A stretch of DNA of 64,000 bases from Pseudomonas syringae CC1557 (GCF_000452705.1 NZ_CP007014.1:4990501-5054500), one strand, 5' to 3'. Shown: positions 30,790 to 40,763, counted from the stretch's first letter. Numbers and translations: made by a program. Notes: generated by a model not told the origin, from the sequence alone.

Positions 30790-32106
30790 ATGGGCGATCT
30801 GCTCAATGGCATGACCGGCTGGTTGACGGAAAACCCCTCCTGGGTGGCTGTCGCGATCTTCTTAGTCGCTTTTACCGAGTGTGTCGCGATTGTCGGGATC
30901 GTCGTGCCGGGCACCGTGATCATGTTTGCCATTGCCGCCCTGGCGGGCAGCGGCATCCTGCCGTTGAGCGAAGTCCTGCTCCTGGGCTTTCTGGGCGGGC
31001 TGCTCGGCGATGCCGTGTCGTATTTCATCGGTCGTCGTTTCCACCAGAGCATCCGTCAGTTGCCGGGCCTGCGCACGCACCCGGAGTGGATGGCCGGGGC
31101 CGAAACCTATTTTCATCGCTATGGGATTGCCAGCCTGCTGGTCGGCCGCTTCATCGGCCCGCTGCGGCCCATGCTGCCGATGATCGCCGGTATGTGCGAC
31201 ATGCCGCTGCCACGCTTTATAGCAGTCAGTGTGCTGGCGGCCGCGGGCTGGTCGATTGCCTACCTGATGCCTGGCTGGGCAGCCGGTGCCGCCATTCGCC
31301 TGCCGCTGCCGGAAGGTTTCTGGCCCGAGGCTGCGGTTGTCGGTGGCGGGCTGGCGATTCTGTTTGGAATGAGCATCCAGAGCAGCATTCGCCAGAAGCG
31401 CTATGCCACCAAGGTGATTTCCGCGCTCAGCCTGATTCTTGTAGCCGGCCTGTTCATCGGCTGGCCGCATCTGTCCGATTTCGACAACGGTTTGATGACA
31501 CTGGTCCAGGAACACCGCAGTGAAGCCGCGCAGAACATTGTGCTGTTCGTCACCAGCATCGGTGACTTCAAGGCTCAGTTGCTGGCGGCGTCGCTGCTGA
31601 TCATCGTGCTGGCGGTGGCCAGACAATGGCGTCATGCAGCCTTTGCACTGACCGTGACCCTGGGCACCGCCATCGCGAACGGCACACTGAAAACACTTTT
31701 CGCCCGTGCGCGCCCGGAAGTGCTCCTTGATCCGATCACCTCCTACAGCATGCCCAGCGGACACAGCTCTGCGGCTTTCGCGCTGTTCATGACCCTTGCG
31801 GTGCTGGCGGGACGTGGCCAACCGGTGCGCTTGCGCCTGACCTGGATGCTGGTCTGCGGCATTCCGGCGCTGTCGATTGCCCTGTCGCGTGTGTACCTGG
31901 GCGTTCACTGGCCGACGGATATCCTGGCCGGCATGCTCTTGGCGTTCTGCGTCTGCGCCGCCAGTCTGGCGTTCTTCCAGCGCAAGGAATCGCTGCCTGC
32001 GATGTCGGTCAGGGTCTGGTGGCTGGTCGTTCCGGCGATGACTGCGCTGCTCGGCATATTTGCCGTGCGCGCCTTGTCCCACGCGGTATTGCGCTATCAG
32101 TACTGA
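30790..32106 (+). CDS. Fused DedA-family / PAP2 phosphatase membrane protein
   Basis: The 438-residue product joins two membrane modules. Residues about 1-200 are a DedA/SNARE-associated domain, with ECVAIVGIVVPGT and FLGGLLGDAVSYFIGRRF. Residues about 210-425 are a PAP2 phosphatase with all three motifs: KTLFARARP, PSGH (residues 322-325) and SRVYLGVHWPTD with His373. DedA proteins include undecaprenyl-phosphate flippases, and PAP2 enzymes such as PgpB and YbjG dephosphorylate undecaprenyl pyrophosphate. Lipid-carrier recycling is therefore an attractive inference. The ATG has AAGGA upstream. Confidence 0.9.
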   Translation: MGDLLNGMTGWLTENPSWVAVAIFLVAFTECVAIVGIVVPGTVIMFAIAALAGSGILPLSEVLLLGFLGGLLGDAVSYFIGRRFHQSIRQLPGLRTHPEWMAGAETYFHRYGIASLLVGRFIGPLRPMLPMIAGMCDMPLPRFIAVSVLAAAGWSIAYLMPGWAAGAAIRLPLPEGFWPEAAVVGGGLAILFGMSIQSSIRQKRYATKVISALSLILVAGLFIGWPHLSDFDNGLMTLVQEHRSEAAQNIVLFVTSIGDFKAQLLAASLLIIVLAVARQWRHAAFALTVTLGTAIANGTLKTLFARARPEVLLDPITSYSMPSGHSSAAFALFMTLAVLAGRGQPVRLRLTWMLVCGIPALSIALSRVYLGVHWPTDILAGMLLAFCVCAASLAFFQRKESLPAMSVRVWWLVVPAMTALLGIFAVRALSHAVLRYQY

Positions 32107-32206
32107 CCGTAAACAGGGAAGTTGACAGCTTGCCAGCGCGCCTTCGAGGCGTTGTCTACACTCCCGAAACAGGAGAGTGAGCGACGGCGTTGCCGAAGGA
32201 GTGTTG

Positions 32207-34231
32207 ATGTCTCGCCTGATTCGTTATGCCGCCTCGCGGCGTCGGCAACGCGGCGCAATCGGTCTGATGGCCGCGCTGACGCTGGGGCTGGCGTTGCTGT
32301 GCGCGCTGGTAGTGGTCGACAGCGGCAGGCTTTATCTGGAGAAACGTTCGCTGCAGAGAGTCGCGGACATTGCCGCGCTGGAAGCCGCTGGACGTCGAGG
32401 CACGTGCAGCGGCACATCCAGCGCCGCCGACTTTGCCAAACAGAGTGCCATACGCAATGGATTTACCCCCGGCAGCGACGGTCGCATACTGGCAACCCGT
32501 TGCGGCACGCTGGTGTTGAATGCTCTGAGCCAGCGAACGTTCAGCGTCGATCCTACGCAGGCGCTGGCCATTGAGGTGGTCGCCACACACCCCGTACCAC
32601 GCAGTATCGCAGCGGGTATCGGAGCCTTGTTCGGCGGATCGGCGACGCCCGTGAACGTTGCGCTCAGCGCCACGGCCGTTGCTGCGAGCGCCTCGCCACT
32701 GGCGGCCCTGACCATCCGTAGCGCGACGGTCACCATAGACAGCACCAGAGCGGCGATCCTCAACCCGGTCATCGGCAGCCTGCTCGGCAGCACGCTGAAC
32801 CTCAGCGTTGCCAACTGGCAAGGCCTCGCCAGCACCGATCTCAGCCTGCTCAACTACCTGAACCGGCTCAAGACCGACCTCAATCTGACGGCCGTGGGCT
32901 ACAGCAGTGTGCTCAACACCTCGGTGTCGGTCAGCCAGTTGATTCAAAGCGCGATCAATACGCTGGACCCCGGCGCGACGCTGGGCGGCACCTCAACCAT
33001 TGCGGGCTTGCAGGCCTTGAAACTGGTTTCAGGCGCGACCAAGGTGACACTGGGCGATTTACTGTCGATACAAGGCGCTCCGGACATCACAGCATTGAGC
33101 ACCAATCTGCGACTGATGGACCTGGTCCAGGGCATCGCGCAACTGGCCAACAACAAAACCGGCATTTCAACCGCCGCGCAGATCAATGTCGGCAATCTGG
33201 CGCAGGTCACCACGCGTATTCAGGTGATCGAGCCGCCGCAGCTGTCAGCCATCGGCGACCCGAGCAAGATCGACCGGGCCAACCCCAAGACCGGTGCCAA
33301 CCGGATTTACGTGCGCACCGCGCAAATGCGCGCGCTGGTCTCGATCAACCTGCCGGTGCTGGGCACGATTACGTCGCTGGTCAACACCGCAGGCTCGGTG
33401 GTCGGCAGCCTGACGCCGATTCTTAACAGTGCGCTGGGGCTGAACATTGCAGGGCTGGGAACTTCGGCCACCTGTGCGCTGGGGTTGACCAGCTGTATGG
33501 TGACCGACTTTCAGTTTCTGACCTCTGGTACATCTGGCCCCAGAATCGACCTGAGCCTGTCGCTGGCCAGTGCCGACAGTTATGTCACCGGTTTCACCTG
33601 CACCAGTAACACCAGCAAAACCCTGAGCGTCAAAACCGACGCAGCCTTGCTAAGTGCCAAGGTCGGTCAGATATCTGACAGCAACGCTTTTCCGGCCAGC
33701 ACTGATCCGGCGGCAATCACCGCCCTGCCCCTTCCAGTGATTGATATCGGCACCAAAACCTGTCAGAAAATCGCTGGCCTGCTGGGCAATTGCACCACCC
33801 GCACACCCTTCGGCGGTGGCGGCATTGGCCTCACATTCGACACGGTCAGCCAGTCAGCACTGGGCAGCTCGTCGGTTGTCAGCACCACCTTCGGTTCGCC
33901 CAGTCTGCCGGAAATCAGCAAATCGCCGTATTTCCTGACACGTGTTGCGAACACCAAGCCGAGCACCTTGCTCAACGGCACGGTTTCAAGCGTGAAGGTG
34001 AATGCCTACAAACCTGCGACCAGTAACGTGCTCGGCAACGTCATCACCGGGGCGGCTGCAACGCTGAGCAGCCTCACCGTCGCGCTGGATGCCATCGTCG
34101 AAGACACGCTGACCCACTTGCTGACATCGGTCGTTGACCCGCTTTTCGAGTCCCTGGGCCTTAACCTGGGCGCCACCGACGTCGGCGCCAACCTGAGCTG
34201 CAACCTGGGCCAGGCGACGCTGGTGATCTAG
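32207..34231 (+). CDS. tadG: TadG-like Flp pilus assembly protein
   Basis: The 674-residue product starts with RRRQRGAIGLMAALTLGLAL, a TadE/G-type N-terminus with one membrane helix (about residues 20-42), followed by VDSGRLYLEKRSLQRVADIAALEAA. The rest is a large periplasmic region rich in Ser, Thr, Leu and Gly. Only about six cysteines are spread through it, and no von Willebrand motif is clear. The ATG at 32207 has AAGGAG upstream. It converges with pprA, overlapping it by 4 bases. It lies some 29 kb from tadA in this window. Confidence 0.8.
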   Translation: MSRLIRYAASRRRQRGAIGLMAALTLGLALLCALVVVDSGRLYLEKRSLQRVADIAALEAAGRRGTCSGTSSAADFAKQSAIRNGFTPGSDGRILATRCGTLVLNALSQRTFSVDPTQALAIEVVATHPVPRSIAAGIGALFGGSATPVNVALSATAVAASASPLAALTIRSATVTIDSTRAAILNPVIGSLLGSTLNLSVANWQGLASTDLSLLNYLNRLKTDLNLTAVGYSSVLNTSVSVSQLIQSAINTLDPGATLGGTSTIAGLQALKLVSGATKVTLGDLLSIQGAPDITALSTNLRLMDLVQGIAQLANNKTGISTAAQINVGNLAQVTTRIQVIEPPQLSAIGDPSKIDRANPKTGANRIYVRTAQMRALVSINLPVLGTITSLVNTAGSVVGSLTPILNSALGLNIAGLGTSATCALGLTSCMVTDFQFLTSGTSGPRIDLSLSLASADSYVTGFTCTSNTSKTLSVKTDAALLSAKVGQISDSNAFPASTDPAAITALPLPVIDIGTKTCQKIAGLLGNCTTRTPFGGGGIGLTFDTVSQSALGSSSVVSTTFGSPSLPEISKSPYFLTRVANTKPSTLLNGTVSSVKVNAYKPATSNVLGNVITGAAATLSSLTVALDAIVEDTLTHLLTSVVDPLFESLGLNLGATDVGANLSCNLGQATLVI

Positions 34232-37026
34232 ACGGTATTGAATATCGGCAACTCAATGCTGAATCGCGCTCCTTCGTCCACGTTGCTCACGGTGAGCTGA
34301 CCGCCCATCTGATCGACAATGCCGTAGCTGACCGACAACCCCAGCCCGGTGCCGACGCCCACCGGTTTGGTGGTGAAAAACGGCTCGAAAATACGCTCCA
34401 GCAGGCGCGGATCAATACCACCGCCGTTGTCCTGCACCACCAGGCGGATGATGTTTTCATCCCGCCCGGCCTCGATACTGATCCACGGCTCGAACCCCCG
34501 GTCCTTTTCCCGACGCGACAACAACGCATCCCGGGCATTGACCATCAAATTGATCAGCACCTGTTCCAGTTGATCGACGTGTCCACGCACCTGCACGCCC
34601 TCAAGCATGCTCCCGACACGCAGTTGAACGCCTTTGCCTTTCATGCCTTCAGTCAGCATCGAGATCGTGCCTTCGACCGCTTGAACCGGATCGAACAGTT
34701 GCTCCTCGACCTCGGAGCGGCGACCGAACACCCGCATGTGGTCCACCACCCGAGCAGCACGTTGCACCTGAGCGTCGATGCGATTGAGCTTTTCGGTGAG
34801 GTATTCGATATCCACGTCGCCGCGCCCCAGACGCTTGAGCACGTTGACCACCGCCATGCGCATGACATTGAGCGGCTGATTGATCTCGTGGGCCAAACCG
34901 GTGGCCATTTCGCCGAGGGTCGCCATTTTGGCGCTCTGGTTCAGTTGCATCCGGGAGCGGCGCACATCGGTGTTATCACGCCCTACCGCCTGAACCTCGA
35001 CCAGCTTGCCCTGCTCGTCGAACACCCCCCGGTCTGCCCACACCCACCAAGCGTATTCACGACCGGGCAGTTCAATACAGATCTCTTCGGTGCTCAACGG
35101 CGACTCAGGGGTCAACAGCCCAATGCGCTTTATGAACGCCTCGCGCTGCTCATCGGAGAGCCAATCGCCCAGATTGATCCCGGTCAGTTGCTCCGGGGTG
35201 CATTCCATGTAGTTGGCCAACGGCCGGTTGCCGAAACTGAGCACCAGGTCGGGCGTGTAGCGACAGATCATCGCTGGCGAGTCCTCAACCAGAATCCGGT
35301 AACGCTCTTCGCTCTTGCGCACCTGCTCCGCCGCCAGGGTCGCCTCGGTAACATCAAGCCACAGGCCGACTGCTTCCACCGGGATACCGAGGTCATCGCG
35401 CAGCAAGCGTGCTTCGTCCAGCAGCCAGTGATAGTCGCCCTGCCGATCGCGAAGCCGATAGCGCCGACTGACGAAGCCTTCGCGCAGCAGCTGTCGAGTG
35501 CGCTCAAACCAGATGTCACGGTCTTCGGGGTGAATGTATTCAGCCAATTGACCGTCTACGCAATCCGCAAGCGTCCAGCCGAGCAACGGGGCGAGGCTGT
35601 CACTGAAGAAAGTCGGCTCCAGGTTGCCCTGATCGTAACGCTGCACATAGATCACTGCGGGCGAACTGGCAATCAGGTTATCCAGCCTGGCGTGCGCGGC
35701 GGCCGCTTCGGTTTCCTGATTCTTGATATCGCTGACGTCGAGCATGAAGCCCAGCACCCGCTGCACCTGACCACTGACCAACGCCTGCCCCTGAATACGA
35801 AACCACAGGGTTTCTTGAGCCGGATCGCTCTGCGCCAGGCGCACGCACAGCAACATTGGCGTGCCTTTGTCGCGCAGACTGGCCAGGCGGCTGGACAACT
35901 CCTGCCGATCTGCCGGATGAATCAGCGCCAGCCAGTCCGGACGCGACAGGCTCTCGACCCGGGCGCCTACGCGCAAATTGCGCGCCAGCTGCGGGGCGAG
36001 CAGGATCTCGTCACTGGCCGGCAGCAACTCCCACCAGCCAGTACCCAGCAGATCCTGCAGCACCGCCAGACGCTCGACGTGATGACGATTATGCTGCTCC
36101 GACAGGCGAAACAGTACCGGCCCGGCCAGCGCCGAACACAGGTTCAGCCATTCGCGTTCACCCAGATCCGGCGCCTGCTGCTGCGGGTCATAAAAGCCGA
36201 ACATCAACCAGGCCCTGGCCACGTTGTCCCGACTGTGAGGGATCAGAAAACCGTTGGCGTTGCCGAAGGCGCTTTGCAGCCCGGCGTGTCCGCCGTCGCT
36301 GCCGTCGCTGCCGTCGCTGCCGAACTTCAATTGATGCGCACTGTTGGCATCGAACAGGTCCAGTGCGCTGCCCAGGCGCTGCCCGACCTGCCACAGCTCG
36401 GGCGCGGTGTGGGCGCTGTATTGACAGTAGACACGCCAGCCGACGCCGCTGATTTCCGGCAGCACCAGCGCGACGCAGGGGATACGCCAGAGCTGCGCCA
36501 GCTCCTCCAGTTGCTCGGTCACCACTGCGGTGAGCCGCTCGACGTTGCAAACCCGTACCCGCTCCGCCATCTGTCCGGCAAAACGCAGGCACTGCTGACG
36601 GCTGCGCGCAGCACTCGCCTCTTCCATCAAGTCGCTGATGTCCAGCAATTGCAGCAGCCAGCTCCTGCCGTGCGCCTGTACCCAGCCACGGGCGTGCAGC
36701 GTGTGCGCGTCAGCACTTTTGAAATCCAGGTCGAGCATGTGCCCCAGCCAGTCGTGCGGCACCCCTTCGATGACCAGCGCACTGTTGGGCAAAAGCAGGT
36801 TCATCAGGCGTTGCGTCGCAGCCACCGGCGCGGCGATACCCAGCCGCGCTAGCAAATTCGCACTGAGGCTTTGTACCCGCCCCTCGTCGTCCAGCAGCAG
36901 GTAGAGTTCAGCGCCAATCGGATCAGGCTCGCTGCCTGGTGTCACATTCTGCGGCACACTCTGCGGCCCGGGCGACGTACCACCACGGCCCAGCCAACGG
37001 CTCAGGCGGTTTTTATCAAGGGACAA
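34228..37026 (-). CDS. pprA: Multi-PAS sensor histidine kinase PprA
   Basis: The product of about 932 residues is a soluble sensor kinase. It has an N-terminal PAS-like region, a GAF-like segment, at least three PAS/PAC repeats (about residues 290-660), a HisKA domain with His713 (AHEINQPL) and a HATPase domain (N box [12 protein letters not shown] boxes QDNGGGID and GVGTGLGLS). No membrane helix is present. The start is uncertain: TTG at 37026 overlaps the tadE/F-like gene by 11 bases, and ATG 37080 would overlap it by 65. In P. aeruginosa, PprA with PprB controls Flp pili and other adhesins. Confidence 0.85.
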   Translation of the reverse strand: MSLDKNRLSRWLGRGGTSPGPQSVPQNVTPGSEPDPIGAELYLLLDDEGRVQSLSANLLARLGIAAPVAATQRLMNLLLPNSALVIEGVPHDWLGHMLDLDFKSADAHTLHARGWVQAHGRSWLLQLLDISDLMEEASAARSRQQCLRFAGQMAERVRVCNVERLTAVVTEQLEELAQLWRIPCVALVLPEISGVGWRVYCQYSAHTAPELWQVGQRLGSALDLFDANSAHQLKFGSDGSDGSDGGHAGLQSAFGNANGFLIPHSRDNVARAWLMFGFYDPQQQAPDLGEREWLNLCSALAGPVLFRLSEQHNRHHVERLAVLQDLLGTGWWELLPASDEILLAPQLARNLRVGARVESLSRPDWLALIHPADRQELSSRLASLRDKGTPMLLCVRLAQSDPAQETLWFRIQGQALVSGQVQRVLGFMLDVSDIKNQETEAAAAHARLDNLIASSPAVIYVQRYDQGNLEPTFFSDSLAPLLGWTLADCVDGQLAEYIHPEDRDIWFERTRQLLREGFVSRRYRLRDRQGDYHWLLDEARLLRDDLGIPVEAVGLWLDVTEATLAAEQVRKSEERYRILVEDSPAMICRYTPDLVLSFGNRPLANYMECTPEQLTGINLGDWLSDEQREAFIKRIGLLTPESPLSTEEICIELPGREYAWWVWADRGVFDEQGKLVEVQAVGRDNTDVRRSRMQLNQSAKMATLGEMATGLAHEINQPLNVMRMAVVNVLKRLGRGDVDIEYLTEKLNRIDAQVQRAARVVDHMRVFGRRSEVEEQLFDPVQAVEGTISMLTEGMKGKGVQLRVGSMLEGVQVRGHVDQLEQVLINLMVNARDALLSRREKDRGFEPWISIEAGRDENIIRLVVQDNGGGIDPRLLERIFEPFFTTKPVGVGTGLGLSVSYGIVDQMGGQLTVSNVDEGARFSIELPIFNTV
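36292..36318. repeat. pprA: 9-bp tandem repeat inside pprA
   Basis: GCCGTCGCT occurs three times head to tail. On the coding strand it encodes Ser-Asp-Gly repeated (SDGSDGSDG). Changes in copy number keep the reading frame. Confidence 0.9.
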
Positions 37027-37471
37027 GTTGCAGACTCGCTTGTGCAGTGAGGTTATTCGGCAAGCGCGGGACTTCACCAATGCCCGGGAGCGTCAACAGC
37101 GGCAAGACCTGGGTCAAGCGGGTTTTGGGATATTGGATAGTCACCGTCAACACGCCAGCGGTGTAGGTCACGTTGGTGTAGGCAGAACTGAAACCCAACG
37201 CAGCCGGCATCCATGCCAACTGCGTCATGACCACGCTCTGCGCCTGGCTGCGCAACAGGCTGTCGTAATTGGCAACGGCCGGACTGAGCGCGACACTTCG
37301 GCGCACGGCTTCACTGGCAGCCGCATTGAAAGACTGCATCATCAGCAACGGCAGGCTATAACTCACCATGCCGTAGAACACAGCAAAAAAGATGACGAAC
37401 ACTGCCGCGAATTCAATAGCAGCGGCGCCCCGTTGTTTACCCGGAGAGGAATGATGCAAGACTGTTTTCAT
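37016..37471 (-). CDS. tadF: TadE/TadF-like minor pseudopilin
   Basis: The 151-residue product has the prepilin-like segment KQRGAAAIEFAAVFVIFFAV near residues 12-31. Gly at -1, Glu at +5 and Phe at +6 fit processing by the Tad prepilin peptidase. A single hydrophobic helix and a periplasmic domain follow. It corresponds by position to PA4294 in the P. aeruginosa ppr-tad block. The ATG at 37471 has only a weak ribosome site. It is divergent from fppA, with an 80-base shared promoter region. Confidence 0.82.
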   Translation of the reverse strand: MKTVLHHSSPGKQRGAAAIEFAAVFVIFFAVFYGMVSYSLPLLMMQSFNAAASEAVRRSVALSPAVANYDSLLRSQAQSVVMTQLAWMPAALGFSSAYTNVTYTAGVLTVTIQYPKTRLTQVLPLLTLPGIGEVPRLPNNLTAQASLQLVP

Positions 37472-37551
37472 GCCGACGTCTACCCTGACACTTGCGACTT
37501 CAAAACAGCATAGATTCTTTCCGGTAAAGTAAACAAGGTGTGTTTTGATTG

Positions 37552-38022
37552 ATGAAATTATGTTGCCTACTCTTGTGGTGCGCAGTCTGTGCCGAGCAGG
37601 ACGCGCGAAAGAAAGAAATCTCCAACCTGCTGACAATTGGCGCAATTGCCCTGGCAGCGGGCTATCTGATTGTTACCGGCCGAACCTGGCTGGACGCCGC
37701 TCCCACAGAGGCCGCTCTGGCGCTGTTGATTGCGCTGGGTTTGACGCTGCCTGGCTATGCGCTTGGCAGGCTGGGCGCTGGAGACGTCAAGCTGTTGGCG
37801 GCCCTGGCACTTGCATCGGACAGCACGTATCTGCTGGGTACTTTTATTGGCGCGGGCGTCGCCCTCTTGGTGTGGCTGGTCATCGGGCGTGCAACCTGGA
37901 GCCTTATTCACCAAGGGCTTACGCAACGCTATCCGTACATGAACCCGAAAGCGTCAGATAAATTGCCCTTCTCACCGTTTTTGTTTATCGGACTGTTGAT
38001 GGCCGCCACCTTGCTCCACTAG
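37552..38022 (+). CDS. fppA: Flp prepilin peptidase (A24 family)
   Basis: The 156-residue product is a short A24 aspartic prepilin peptidase of the FppA/TadV type, without the methyltransferase half found in PilD. The two catalytic aspartates lie in AEQDARKKEISN (near residue 17) and in the GxGD motif GAGDVKLL (near residue 75). About four to five membrane segments are present. It should cleave Flp and the TadE/F pseudopilins. A TTG one codon upstream is an alternative start. pprB follows on the same strand. Confidence 0.9.
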   Translation: MKLCCLLLWCAVCAEQDARKKEISNLLTIGAIALAAGYLIVTGRTWLDAAPTEAALALLIALGLTLPGYALGRLGAGDVKLLAALALASDSTYLLGTFIGAGVALLVWLVIGRATWSLIHQGLTQRYPYMNPKASDKLPFSPFLFIGLLMAATLLH

Positions 38023-38040
38023 TCGACTGCCCGGTTAATG

Positions 38041-38052
38041 CTATGTACATAG
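38041..38052. promoter_or_regulatory. Perfect 12-bp palindrome upstream of pprB
   Basis: CTATGTACATAG reads the same on both strands and lies 129 bases before the pprB start, 19 bases after the fppA stop. Its size and symmetry suit a dimeric regulator. A second, imperfect dyad (CCTCGAT / ATTGAGG, one G-T pair) lies close to the start codon. Confidence 0.35.
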
Positions 38053-38180
38053 TCAGAAAGTACAGCTACGTTTAAACAGTCCTTCCGAAACGCCTCACGC
38101 TCAAACACAGCTCAATCATGTTTTGCTGAATGGATTAAGTCCTCGATCTATTATTGAGGCATAACAGCATGGAGTAGCAT

Positions 38181-38963
38181 GTGAACATATCCCGAATTAC
38201 AAAAGTTCTAGTAGTTGATGATCAGCCTCTTGTCGTTGAAGAACTCTGCGAGTTTCTGGAGAGCAACGACTTTCAATGTGTGCGCTGCCACTCAAGTCTG
38301 GAAGCCATCGAACAGTTCAGCCATGACAGCAGCATTGGCATTGTCCTGTGCGACCTGGAAATGCCCGGCCTGAACGGCATCGAGATGGTCGAAGCCATGA
38401 AGCAGATCGGCGGCAAGATGCACCTCTTCGAGGCCATCATGCTGACCGGCCGTGCCGAGAAAAAGGACGTGATCAAAGCCTTGCGCGCAGGCATTGCCGA
38501 TTATTACCAGAAACCGGTCAATCTGGAGGAACTGTTGGAGGGTGTGCGGCTCCAGTTGGAAGCGCTGAACGAGCGGCAGAAGAACCGGCAGCAGTTGGGC
38601 CTTCTGAACGAAAAGCTTCAACACCTGGCGGCGTCCATCGACGACCTCTACCAGAATCTGGACAACAGCCGAACGGCACCGCCCACCGAGCGCCGGACGC
38701 GCAATGCTGCGCCAGACAATGCGCCGATGCCCATGGCGCTGGCCAAGCTCTCGCCTCGCCAGGTGGATGTGGCCCGCCTGGTGAGTACCGGGCTGACCAA
38801 CTACCAGATCGCCTGCGAATTGGGGATTACCGAAAACACCGTAAAACTCTACGTGTCGCAGGTGCTGCGTCTGACTCACATGCACAATCGCACGCAACTG
38901 GCACTGGCGTTTTCACCCGGCAAACCCGCAGAACGGCAACGCGCCATTGAAAATCAGGAGTGA
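38181..38963 (+). CDS. pprB: Response regulator PprB (LuxR family)
   Basis: The 260-residue product has an N-terminal receiver domain with Asp58 in LCDLEMPGLNG and the conserved Lys in YYQKPVN. A coiled linker (about residues 125-160) follows. The LuxR-type helix-turn-helix (about 190-235) contains LSPRQVDVARLVSTGLTNYQIA and NTVKLYVSQV. The start is GTG with GGAG six bases upstream. In P. aeruginosa PprB activates flp-tad, CupE fimbriae and BapA. Its kinase PprA is two genes away. Confidence 0.88.
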   Translation: MNISRITKVLVVDDQPLVVEELCEFLESNDFQCVRCHSSLEAIEQFSHDSSIGIVLCDLEMPGLNGIEMVEAMKQIGGKMHLFEAIMLTGRAEKKDVIKALRAGIADYYQKPVNLEELLEGVRLQLEALNERQKNRQQLGLLNEKLQHLAASIDDLYQNLDNSRTAPPTERRTRNAAPDNAPMPMALAKLSPRQVDVARLVSTGLTNYQIACELGITENTVKLYVSQVLRLTHMHNRTQLALAFSPGKPAERQRAIENQE

Positions 38964-38970
38964 AGCAGGT

Positions 38971-40626
38971 TTACGCTACCGGCGAAGCCTTCACCACATG
39001 GTAAGGCGCATCCGACAGCGAGGAATGCACCTGATTGCGACCGGCATGCTTGGCGCGATACAACGCGATGTCAGCCTGGGATGCCAGGCTCAGGCTGTCG
39101 TCATGGGCGCCGAGACAGACCACACCGGCACTGAACGTACAGAACAGGTCGACAGGCTGCGCGGGATAATGAATTTCTGCGAAACGGTGACGAATTTCGT
39201 CGAGCACTTTATGCGCACTGTGGATATCGGTGTCCGGCATGACCACCGCGAATTCCTCGCCACCGTAACGGCCAATGAAATCGGTCTTGCGCAAACGCTG
39301 CTTGAGGAACAGTGCCAGGCTTTTGATCACCCGGTCGCCCATCGGATGCCCGTGGCTGTCATTGACCCGTTTGAAGTGATCGATATCGAGCATGGCAAAG
39401 CACAGTGGCTTGTCTTCACGTCGCGCACGAAAGCTGCAATCTTCCAGCAACTGCAGGATGTGCGTGTGATTGTAGAGCCCGGTCAGGCTGTCGCGGACCA
39501 TACGCGCCTTCAGGCTGCGCGCCCTGGCGGCGCGATTGCGAACCGTGGTGATCAGGTGGCGCGACTTGATCGGTTTGGTCAGGAAGTCGTCGCCGCCTTC
39601 GCTCATGGCGTCGAGCTGCTTGTCCTGATCGTCTTCGGCCGACAGGTAAATGATCGGCACGCTGACATAACGATCATTGTGCCGAATGACCTTGGCCAGT
39701 TCCGTCCCGGTACAGCCCGGCATGTACATGTCGAGGATGATCAGATCAGGCTGAAACTCGGCCAGCTCGGCCATCGCCTGAATCGGGTCGATCAAGACCC
39801 GCGTCACGATACCGGCAGCATTCAGCACGCGTTCGGTGTGCAGCGCCTGGGCACGGGAGTCATCGATAATCAGCACCTTGTAAGGCTCGTATTGCGCTAC
39901 ACAGGTCAGGACTTCGATCTTCTCCAGCAGGCTCGACGCTTCCAGCGCACCGGTCAAAAATTCTTCACCGCCCGCCCGTACCGCAGCCAGCCGGGTAGGT
40001 GTATCGGTTTCGTGGTGGCTGAAAAACAGCAAGGGCAGCTTCTGTTCAAGCCCTTCCTGAGCAATCGATGCCAGCTTCAAGCCCTGGCCCGGACCGCCAA
40101 AATCGACATCCATGACAATCGCCGCCGGATGTCGCTGCGCCATCGCTGCCTGGAAGTCAGACACACGGTGCAACGACAGCGCAGCCAGACCGAAAAACTC
40201 CAATTGCTTGGCCAGCCGCTCGGCGCGTTCGTCATCCTGAAGCACCACATACACCGGCTTGCGTAGCGGCGGCAGTGCGGTCTGTTCAAGCCTGTCGCCG
40301 TGTCTGAGCCCGGTACGCGACAAGCGCTGCATCAGACGATTGAGCTCGGTAATGGCGCCGCTATTGAGGCGACCACGGTTGGCTTCGACGGCTTTCAGCG
40401 CCTGACTGATATCGTGCGCCAGGGTGACATGCTCAACCTGTTCGAAACGCTCGGCAAAACGCAACAGGCGCAGGTTCGACTCATTGAGTTCGGCCATGTC
40501 AGCGAGCGACCATTCGGCTTTTTGCAAGCGTTGCCATGTCTCAAGAATCTGACGAGCCTGATGAATGACCCGTTGGGCAAAATGATGCTTCAAGCGATCG
40601 CGACTGGGATCTTCGGGCTCTGTCAT
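38971..40626 (-). CDS. gcbA: Diguanylate cyclase with two receiver domains (GcbA type)
   Basis: The 551-residue product has a helical N-terminus, a degenerate receiver (about residues 125-245), a second receiver (about 248-370) with LIILDMYMPGCTG and the Lys in FLTKPIK, and a GGDEF domain. The active site is GGEEF (residues 455-459), and the inhibitory I-site RxxD is RKTD (446-449), correctly spaced. The gene order gcbA-DUF2333-NUDIX-SUI1-speA matches PA4843-PA4839. GcbA promotes surface attachment through c-di-GMP. It converges with pprB, leaving 7 bases between stops. Confidence 0.9.
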   Translation of the reverse strand: MTEPEDPSRDRLKHHFAQRVIHQARQILETWQRLQKAEWSLADMAELNESNLRLLRFAERFEQVEHVTLAHDISQALKAVEANRGRLNSGAITELNRLMQRLSRTGLRHGDRLEQTALPPLRKPVYVVLQDDERAERLAKQLEFFGLAALSLHRVSDFQAAMAQRHPAAIVMDVDFGGPGQGLKLASIAQEGLEQKLPLLFFSHHETDTPTRLAAVRAGGEEFLTGALEASSLLEKIEVLTCVAQYEPYKVLIIDDSRAQALHTERVLNAAGIVTRVLIDPIQAMAELAEFQPDLIILDMYMPGCTGTELAKVIRHNDRYVSVPIIYLSAEDDQDKQLDAMSEGGDDFLTKPIKSRHLITTVRNRAARARSLKARMVRDSLTGLYNHTHILQLLEDCSFRARREDKPLCFAMLDIDHFKRVNDSHGHPMGDRVIKSLALFLKQRLRKTDFIGRYGGEEFAVVMPDTDIHSAHKVLDEIRHRFAEIHYPAQPVDLFCTFSAGVVCLGAHDDSLSLASQADIALYRAKHAGRNQVHSSLSDAPYHVVKASPVA

Positions 40627-40763
40627 ATTCAGACTACTATGGTTTTTCTGAGCGGTATGGCTGATGGCGCTATGCTAGCACCTCCGATACGACGGCAGCG
40701 CGCCGTAAGTCACTTATTTGACAACATTTGAATGGCGCTTAGCCATCACTCAAAATCAATCGA

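Noticed and set aside
34570..36852. A 760-codon open frame on the plus strand opposite pprA
   Set aside because: It lies wholly antisense to a kinase with intact PAS, HisKA and HATPase motifs. It has no domain character, and high GC makes long antisense frames common.
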